From the NCBI GenBank assembly GCA_029946125.1, contig JAQSDX010000002.1, forward strand, positions 62,001 through 126,000: a stretch of 64,000 nucleotides of DNA, in the 5' to 3' direction. A program made the translations under genes and the position numbers. The notes under the pieces are model-generated. The model made no database searches. It was given only the letters and a program-made list of their open reading frames with translations, and was not told where the DNA came from. Source of the stretch: Candidatus Methylobacter titanis. Its GTDB lineage: Bacteria > Pseudomonadota > Gammaproteobacteria > Methylococcales > Methylomonadaceae. Shown here in pieces: positions 58,124 to 64,000 of this stretch. Position 1 is the first letter of the stretch; each line of letters opens with the position of its first letter.

Positions 58124-60850
58124 ATGCTGGGTAAGTTGGTTAGATTTGTTATAGGGAGCCGTAACGACAGGCTGATAAAGAAGAAAAGAGCCGTGGTCAA
58201 AAAGATCAATGCCTTGGCTTCTGAGTACGAAAAATTATCTGATGATGTCTTAAAGGCAAAAACTCAGGAGTTTCGTGATCGCTTGGCGCAAGGTGAAAAG
58301 CTGGACAATCTGCTTCCAGAAGCGTTTGCGACAGTCAGGGAAGCGTCGACCAGAGTCTTTGGTATGCGCCATTTCGATGTGCAATTGATCGGCGGCATGA
58401 TCCTTGACGACGGTAAAATTGCCGAAATGAAAACGGGGGAAGGTAAAACCCTGATGTCTACTTTGGCGGCCTATCTAAATGCCTTACCAGGACGCGGCGT
58501 ACATGTTGTTACCGTTAATGATTATTTGGCCAAGCGCGATTCCGAATGGATGGGCAAGCTATACAGCTTTCTGGGCTTGACTACCGGTGTGATTATCAGT
58601 CAGATGGAAAGCGACGAGCGGCGTAAAGCCTACGCGTCAGACATCACTTATGGCACCAACAACGAATTCGGATTTGATTATCTGCGCGACAATATGGCTT
58701 TTAGTCTTGAGCAGAAAGTCCAGCGGGATTTAAGCTTTGCTATTATTGATGAGGTCGATTCGATTCTGATCGATGAGGCGAGAACCCCATTGATTATCTC
58801 CGGACCTACCGAAGAAAGCACTGAAATATATATCAAAATCAACGAGATCATCCCGTTCCTGACCAAGCAGGAAAAAGAAGATGCGTCGGGCGATTATTCG
58901 GTCGATGAAAAAGTACGCCAGTTGTATCTGACCGAAGCAGGCCACGAACGGATTGAGAGTTTAATGGTCGAACATGGTTTGATGGCGGAAGGCAGTAGTT
59001 TGTATGATGCGACCAATATTCGCCTGATGCACTACATTAATGCCTCATTGCGCGGACATGTGTTATTCAGAAAAGATGTTGATTATATCGTTGCCAATGA
59101 TGAAGTCGTTATCGTTGATGAATTTACCGGTCGGATCATGCCGGGACGGCGTTGGTCGGAGGGCTTGCATCAGGCGATTGAAGCCAAAGAGCATGTCTCC
59201 ATTCAAAATGAAAACCAGACCCTGGCCTCGATTACTTTCCAGAACTATTTTCGCTTGTACGAAAAACTGTCTGGCATGACCGGTACTGCAGATACCGAAG
59301 CGTTCGAACTGAACAAGATTTACGGCCTTGAAGTGGTCGTCATTCCTACGCATCGCAACATGATTCGTAAGGATTTGGGCGACGTAGTGTTTTTGACCAC
59401 CGACGAGAAATATGTCGCCGTTGCCGATGATATTAAAGACTGCGTTAGTCGTGGACAACCGGTGTTGGTAGGAACTACGTCGATTGAAAACTCCGAGCGA
59501 CTGTCTGCGTTATTGAACAAGCAAGGCATTAAACACGAAGTGCTTAACGCCAAACAACACGAGCGCGAAGCCCATATCATCGAACAAGCCGGTATGCCGG
59601 GAGCGGTAACTATCGCCACCAACATGGCCGGACGGGGTACCGATATTGTACTCGGCGGCAATCTGGAAGCGGAATTTTCGGCATTGGGCGAAGATGCCGG
59701 TGACGCCGATAAAGAACGGGTGCGTGGCGCTTGGTTGGACAGGCACGAGCAAGTTATCGCCACTGGCGGTTTGCATGTTATCGGTTCGGAACGTCATGAG
59801 TCGCGGCGTATCGACAACCAGTTAAGAGGTCGTTCGGGTCGTCAGGGTGATCCCGGTTCAACCCGTTTCTACCTGTCGCTGCAAGATGATTTGATGCGTA
59901 TTTTTGCATCGGATCGGGTGGCGGGTTTAATGCAGAAATTAGGCATGGGCAATGGCGAAGCCATTGAGCATCCTTGGGTAACCCGTTCTATCGAAAGCGC
60001 TCAGCGTAAGGTTGAGGGGCGTAACTTCGATGTGCGTAAAGAAATCCTGGCCTATGACGATGTTGCCAATGATCAGCGTAAGGTGGTTTACGCGCAGCGT
60101 AATGAGCTGATGGCGGCAGAGGAAATCTCCGGCATTATCACCGCGATACGCGAAGATGTGGTTAATAATGTCATTACCCAGTATATTCCGCCAAAAACTA
60201 TGGTCGAACAGTGGGATACCAAGGGGCTGGAAGATCATTTGCATCAGGAATTCAATGTTGAAATCCCCGTGCGTAAAATGCTGGCTGAAGATCACGCATT
60301 GCATGAAGATTCTTTACGTAAGCGTATTATCGATATTTTAGAGCAAAGCCATAAAGATAAAGAACAGCAGATGTCTAAAGACGTGATGCAACACTTTGAG
60401 AAGTCGGTGATGTTGCAAGTGTTGGATAATAGCTGGAAAGAGCATCTGGCGGCGATGGATTATTTGCGTCAGGGTATACATTTTAGAGGTTATGCGCAAA
60501 AAGATCCTAAGCAGGAATACAAGCGCGAAGCATTTGAGATGTTTACCAGTCTGCTTGAACATCTCAAGTATGAAGTGATAGGAATTTTATTTAAAGTTCA
60601 GATCAGACAGGAAGAAGATGTTCAGGCTATTGATGAGCAAATGCAAGTACCCAAAGAAATGCATTTTGAGCATGCACCGGCGCCTGCTTTGGATGCTTAT
60701 GAGCAGTCGTTGCTTGCTGAACCTGAACAGGAAGATGTCGCTGCTACAGAGCAGCCATTTATCAGGGATGGCAATAAAGTGGGTCGTAATGATCCTTGTC
60801 CTTGCGGTTCAGGCAAGAAGTTTAAACAGTGTCACGGCAAGTTAAGTTGA
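58124..60850 (+). CDS. secA: Preprotein translocase ATPase SecA
   Basis: 908 residues from the ATG at 58124 ([20 protein letters not shown]), with GGAA upstream; the in-frame upstream codon at 58073 lies in the IS remnant. Motifs: [17 protein letters not shown] (Walker A), [19 protein letters not shown] (DEAD region), the preprotein-binding domain, [11 protein letters not shown] and the C-terminal zinc motif [14 protein letters not shown]. SecA drives export of unfolded preproteins through SecYEG. A remnant of an insertion element immediately precedes it, so its promoter may lie in or next to that element. Confidence 0.98.
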   Translation: MLGKLVRFVIGSRNDRLIKKKRAVVKKINALASEYEKLSDDVLKAKTQEFRDRLAQGEKLDNLLPEAFATVREASTRVFGMRHFDVQLIGGMILDDGKIAEMKTGEGKTLMSTLAAYLNALPGRGVHVVTVNDYLAKRDSEWMGKLYSFLGLTTGVIISQMESDERRKAYASDITYGTNNEFGFDYLRDNMAFSLEQKVQRDLSFAIIDEVDSILIDEARTPLIISGPTEESTEIYIKINEIIPFLTKQEKEDASGDYSVDEKVRQLYLTEAGHERIESLMVEHGLMAEGSSLYDATNIRLMHYINASLRGHVLFRKDVDYIVANDEVVIVDEFTGRIMPGRRWSEGLHQAIEAKEHVSIQNENQTLASITFQNYFRLYEKLSGMTGTADTEAFELNKIYGLEVVVIPTHRNMIRKDLGDVVFLTTDEKYVAVADDIKDCVSRGQPVLVGTTSIENSERLSALLNKQGIKHEVLNAKQHEREAHIIEQAGMPGAVTIATNMAGRGTDIVLGGNLEAEFSALGEDAGDADKERVRGAWLDRHEQVIATGGLHVIGSERHESRRIDNQLRGRSGRQGDPGSTRFYLSLQDDLMRIFASDRVAGLMQKLGMGNGEAIEHPWVTRSIESAQRKVEGRNFDVRKEILAYDDVANDQRKVVYAQRNELMAAEEISGIITAIREDVVNNVITQYIPPKTMVEQWDTKGLEDHLHQEFNVEIPVRKMLAEDHALHEDSLRKRIIDILEQSHKDKEQQMSKDVMQHFEKSVMLQVLDNSWKEHLAAMDYLRQGIHFRGYAQKDPKQEYKREAFEMFTSLLEHLKYEVIGILFKVQIRQEEDVQAIDEQMQVPKEMHFEHAPAPALDAYEQSLLAEPEQEDVAATEQPFIRDGNKVGRNDPCPCGSGKKFKQCHGKLS

Positions 60851-60905
60851 TTTGATTTAGATGCGGAGTTAACGCGCATCGCGAAGCTTGGTATTACGTT
60901 TTTTC

Positions 60906-60947
60906 AAAGCCAGCTTTACCTACATGGATGTAGGTAAAGCTGGCTTT
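60906..60947. repeat. Perfect 20-bp palindrome with CATGGATG centre
   Basis: Arms 60906-60925 (AAAGCCAGCTTTACCTACAT) and 60928-60947 are exact complements around GG. No immediate T-run follows on either strand, so it is a poor terminator. It lies between the convergent genes secA and mrcA. Same centre as 2572-2579 and 63488-63495. Confidence 0.85.
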
Positions 60948-61005
60948 GGTCGTTGTGCCGTTTTTCTAACGACTGAGTGCTCACCCATATCTACGCCGAC
61001 CTGTT

Positions 61006-63306
61006 TCAAAACAAGTTTTCTATCGATCTTTCGGGAGCATGATCGTAACTCTTTGTCGAGTCGTTCGATCTGAAGCTAGTGGGTACATGATCTGCTTGAA
61101 AGAACTCCCATATGCCATCGCTATTATTGGATGTGGTTAACAGGCCGGTCTTGGGGCTTATGAAAGCCTTGACTATGCCCGTCGGCACTTCAAGAGGGTT
61201 TTCCGCCGTGTCTTTCAGCGCCGTCCTCATAAAATCAATCCACATCGGTAATGCAGTGACGCCGCCTGTTTCACGATTTCCCAGTGGCGAGAAATCATCA
61301 AATCCAACCCACGCAATGGCTACATTGGACTGCGTATAGCCGTTAAACCAGGCATCCCGCTGTTCATTTGTCGTGCCTGTTTTTCCGGCAAGATCCTGTC
61401 TACCCAGTACTTTAGCGCCTGTTGCCGTGCCGTGTTGAACGACATCTCTTAATAACGAATTCATCAGAAAACAAATTTGCGGGGTAATAATCCGGGGTGC
61501 GTAGTTGCGGCCTAAATCCTGGTTGCTATCGCAGCTAGGGCAGGCAGTTTTAGGCTTAGCCTGATAAATAATTTCACCCTCGTTGGATTCAATGCGTTCA
61601 ATAAAGTAGGGTTTGATCAGGAAGCCGCCGTTGGCAAAGGTAGCGTAAAGCCTGGCCATTTGTAGCGGGGATGCGTAGCCGCTACCTAATGCCAGGGATA
61701 ACGTTTTAGGTATTTGTTGTTCGGTAAAGCCAAAGCGCAATGCCGTTGTAACGGCTTTTTCAACGCCCATTTCTTTTAACAGGCGAATGGAAATAATGTT
61801 TCTTGAGTGGGTTAACGCTGACCTAATACTGGTTGGGCCATAGAATCGTTTACTGTAGTTTTCGGGTCGCCACTCGTTTTCCTTGCCGGGATTGTCGATG
61901 ATCGGTGCGTCGTTAATAAGGCTGGCAGCGGTGTAGCCTTGTTCCAGAGCCGTGGTGTAAATAATCGGCTTAAAGCCTGACCCTGGCTGTCTTTTTGATT
62001 GAGTAACGCGATTGTATTTGTTGCGAAAAAAATCGAAACCACCGGTTAATGCTAAAATGGCACCATTGGATGGATCTAATGAAACAAATGCGCCTTCCGT
62101 CTCGGGTATTTGTGTTAAAGCCCACGTATTATTTTGAAGTTGACGAATACGGGTAATATCGCCGACTTGTAGCGGCGACCGGCCGGTTGTCCCTACTGCC
62201 CATTTTATGTTTTCCTTCGGTATTTCAATAAGGGTGTTATTTTGAAGTCTAACGGTTGGCAGATTATTTTTTACGCCTATTACGGTAGCGGGTAAGGTAT
62301 CGCCAATAACAGGTAATTCGCTGAAATTACCGCCTTTGTTAATGCTTGAATGACGGTATCCGTGGCGTTCATCATAGGCGTGTAAAGTATCGATAAGTGC
62401 CTGATTTGCCGTTGTTTGCAGCGCTCCGTTTAGGGTTGTATAGACTTTGAATCCAGAGGTGTAGGCTTGCTCGCCATAGAGCTCGAAAATTTTTTGTCGT
62501 ACCATTTCAGCTAAATAAGGTGCTGAAATTTCAGGGGAAATCGATTGCAACCTTGCGCTGGAGGGTTGCCGGGATGCATTCTCATAGTCCCGTTGAGTAA
62601 TATGGTTAAGTTCAAGCATGCGCTGCAGGACATAATTACGCCTTTCAATAGCTCGTGTCTCATTAGTGATGGGGTTGTATAGGGAGGGTGCTTTAGGCAG
62701 GCCGGCAATCATCGCGTGTTCGGCCAAGCTAAGCTCAGATAACGGTTTGCCGTAATAAGTTTGAGCGGCGGCATCAATACCATAGGCTCTGTGCCCCATA
62801 AATATTTGATTTAAATAGAGTTCAAGAATTTTTTCTTTCGGATACTCCTGTTCTATTTTTAACGCCAGCATGATTTCCTTTAGCTTGCGAGTGTAAGTTT
62901 TTTCATTGCTCAGCAGGAAGTTTCGGGTAACTTGCATAGTGATAGTGCTGCCTCCCTGTTTTTTCTTGCCGGTTAAGGCGAGTTGCAGGCCAGCTCGAAG
63001 CAAGCCTTTAAAGTCGACGCCGGGGTGCTGATAAAAACTGTCATCTTCTGCGGCAATGAAGGCGTTAATCAGTTGCTGAGGAACGTCTTCTATATTAATC
63101 GGTGTGCGTTTTTTTTCGCCAAATTGGGCAATCAGCAGATTATCTTTGGTGTAAATGCTTAAAGGTATCTGATATTTAACATTATGCAGGGTCTTAATAT
63201 CAGGTAGGTCGACTGAAAGCTTGTTGTATAAAAAATAGCCTGAAATGGCAGCGGATAACGTGATGGTCATAAAAAAAATAACTAACCATTTTAAAATTTT
63301 AGCCAC
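61006..63306 (-). CDS. mrcA: Bifunctional penicillin-binding protein 1A
   Basis: 766 residues. A single N-terminal membrane anchor (LVIFFMTITLSAAISGYFLY), the glycosyltransferase domain (AFIAAEDDSFYQHPGVD, GGSTITMQVTRNFLL, ILELYLNQIFMG), an OB-like insert and the transpeptidase domain with SxxK (SGFKP), SxN (SRN) and KTGTT. It polymerises and cross-links peptidoglycan in the periplasm. It is divergent from pilM, the usual gammaproteobacterial arrangement. Confidence 0.96.
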   Translation of the reverse strand: MAKILKWLVIFFMTITLSAAISGYFLYNKLSVDLPDIKTLHNVKYQIPLSIYTKDNLLIAQFGEKKRTPINIEDVPQQLINAFIAAEDDSFYQHPGVDFKGLLRAGLQLALTGKKKQGGSTITMQVTRNFLLSNEKTYTRKLKEIMLALKIEQEYPKEKILELYLNQIFMGHRAYGIDAAAQTYYGKPLSELSLAEHAMIAGLPKAPSLYNPITNETRAIERRNYVLQRMLELNHITQRDYENASRQPSSARLQSISPEISAPYLAEMVRQKIFELYGEQAYTSGFKVYTTLNGALQTTANQALIDTLHAYDERHGYRHSSINKGGNFSELPVIGDTLPATVIGVKNNLPTVRLQNNTLIEIPKENIKWAVGTTGRSPLQVGDITRIRQLQNNTWALTQIPETEGAFVSLDPSNGAILALTGGFDFFRNKYNRVTQSKRQPGSGFKPIIYTTALEQGYTAASLINDAPIIDNPGKENEWRPENYSKRFYGPTSIRSALTHSRNIISIRLLKEMGVEKAVTTALRFGFTEQQIPKTLSLALGSGYASPLQMARLYATFANGGFLIKPYFIERIESNEGEIIYQAKPKTACPSCDSNQDLGRNYAPRIITPQICFLMNSLLRDVVQHGTATGAKVLGRQDLAGKTGTTNEQRDAWFNGYTQSNVAIAWVGFDDFSPLGNRETGGVTALPMWIDFMRTALKDTAENPLEVPTGIVKAFISPKTGLLTTSNNSDGIWEFFQADHVPTSFRSNDSTKSYDHAPERSIENLF

Positions 63307-63652
63307 AAGTGATCCTGGGAAACGGTAAGGGCAAAGATAAAAAAGTCGTCCCTTACAGTGTTTTTGCTGGAGCTGAAAATAACAGGTCGAACAAATAAAT
63401 CAAACATTTTAAGCATCAAAATAAAAAAGGCTACTATACTTTCGCCGGTAAATAAGGTTTGTAAATGTTAATGATAGCCGACGACTGCATGGATGCAGGA
63501 GCTAGAGCACCAAAAGTAGGCGCTTTAGGCGACGCAGGAGCAGTTGCCGAGAGTAATGCATTGAGTAGCGTAGCGTTCCCCATAGGTCGGTTTTGCAAAC
63601 AGATCGGCCACAATTGATTGCAGTAGGTATCAAGTTTTTCAAGGGTTATTTC
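63307..63652. other. Divergent intergenic region, with a CTGCAT-GG-ATGCAG palindrome
   Basis: 346 bp between mrcA and pilM. It must hold both promoters; an A/T-rich TACTATACTTTC (around 63432-63443) is the most promoter-like. CTGCAT-GG-ATGCAG (63485-63498) is a perfect 6-bp palindrome with the same centre as 60906-60947. No gene is seen. Confidence 0.45.
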
Positions 63653-64000
63653 ATGAGTTGGTTTAGTCAGAAACAGAGTGCTGTTCTTGGTATTGATATC
63701 AGTACAGCGGCTATAAAGTTACTCGAATTGAGCAAGGTCGGTGCTCGTTATCGGGTTGAGAGTTATGCAGTAGCACCTCTGCCGCAAGACGCGGTTATTG
63801 ATAAAAATATAGCAAACATCGACGTGATAGCCGATGCGATAAGAATTGCGTTAAAGCAATCTGGATCAAAGCTAAAGCAAGCGTCAGTTGCTGTTGCAGG
63901 ATCATCAGTGATGACCAAGGTTATCCCGATGCCTGCTTCATTAACCGATGATGAAATGGAAGAGCAAATTATGGTTGAGGCAGATCAGTATGTGCCCTAT
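63653..64000 (+). CDS. pilM: Type IV pilus assembly protein PilM, 3'-truncated
   Basis: The first 116 residues are present, from the ATG at 63653 with AAGGG upstream. SWFSQKQSAVLGIDISTAAIKLLELS is the actin-like N-terminus with the nucleotide-binding GIDIS, followed by VAVAGSSVMTKVIPMPASL and the dimer segment MEEQIMVEADQYVPY. PilM is a cytoplasmic actin-like ring component that binds PilN and starts the pilMNOPQ operon. The rest is beyond the window edge. Confidence 0.95.
   Translation, partial: MSWFSQKQSAVLGIDISTAAIKLLELSKVGARYRVESYAVAPLPQDAVIDKNIANIDVIADAIRIALKQSGSKLKQASVAVAGSSVMTKVIPMPASLTDDEMEEQIMVEADQYVPY

Noticed and set aside
60906..60947. Terminator of secA or mrcA
   Set aside because: No T-run adjoins either side; better seen as a palindromic repeat.

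Overview
The window looks like the chromosome of a type I (gammaproteobacterial, Methylococcales-like) methanotroph. The thrS-infC-rpmI-rplT-pheS-pheT-ihfA-merR operon followed by tRNA-Pro, and the divergent mrcA/pilM pair, are gammaproteobacterial arrangements. A block of serine-cycle genes (hydroxypyruvate reductase, serine-glyoxylate aminotransferase, malyl-CoA lyase, malate thiokinase mtkA/mtkB) points to C1 metabolism. The species cannot be fixed from the sequence alone.

Layout. 1-5.4 kb: 3' part of sbcC, then a transketolase-family gene. 5.6-7.6 kb: an exported beta-barrel-like protein and a probable beta-propeller protein. 7.6-13.8 kb: an accessory segment next to tRNA-Pro(GGG). It holds two non-coding mobile/repeat elements (one a 96-bp MITE with intact ends and a 5-bp target duplication), a decayed BrnT-like reading frame, a YkgJ-type Cys-cluster protein, a solitary CRISPR-like repeat, a frameshifted zeta-toxin-like kinase with its small partner, and a two-gene restriction-modification locus whose methylase carries an N-terminal nuclease-like domain. 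14-21.6 kb: translation operon and tRNA-Val. 22.3-26.1 kb: a small membrane protein, ssb, an unknown protein, an ABC-class ATPase and an ASCH-domain protein. 26.2-31.9 kb: uvrB, an aspartate aminotransferase, an IS200/IS605-like remnant and a hemerythrin/degenerate HD-GYP protein. 32-37.7 kb: serine cycle. 37.8-40.7 kb: trkA-trkH potassium uptake. 40.9-44.9 kb: small membrane, lipoprotein and secreted proteins and a large HTTM/DCC membrane protein. 45-49.3 kb: metH, a glutaredoxin-like protein and a cold-shock gene. 49.6-57.7 kb: tRNA-Ser, uup, a cinA-like gene and hypF-hypC-hypD-hypE for [NiFe]-hydrogenase maturation. 57.7-64 kb: a second IS200/IS605-like remnant, secA, mrcA and the start of pilM.

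Serine-glyoxylate aminotransferase and hydroxypyruvate reductase carry carbon from serine to glycerate, while malate thiokinase and malyl-CoA lyase split malate into acetyl-CoA and glyoxylate. The four Hyp proteins build the Fe(CN)2CO part of the [NiFe] site, although no hydrogenase structural gene lies here.

The most distinctive theme is the number of small palindromic and transposon-derived elements. Several families recur, and two appear to be translated inside genes (sbcC and hypF). hypF also has an open reading frame covering its acylphosphatase domain but no ATG, GTG or TTG start, and infC appears to start at AUC. No wholly new multi-gene system is evident. The best candidates for unexplored biology are the ssb-linked unknown/ABC-ATPase pair, the hemerythrin/HD-GYP fusion and the repeat families.
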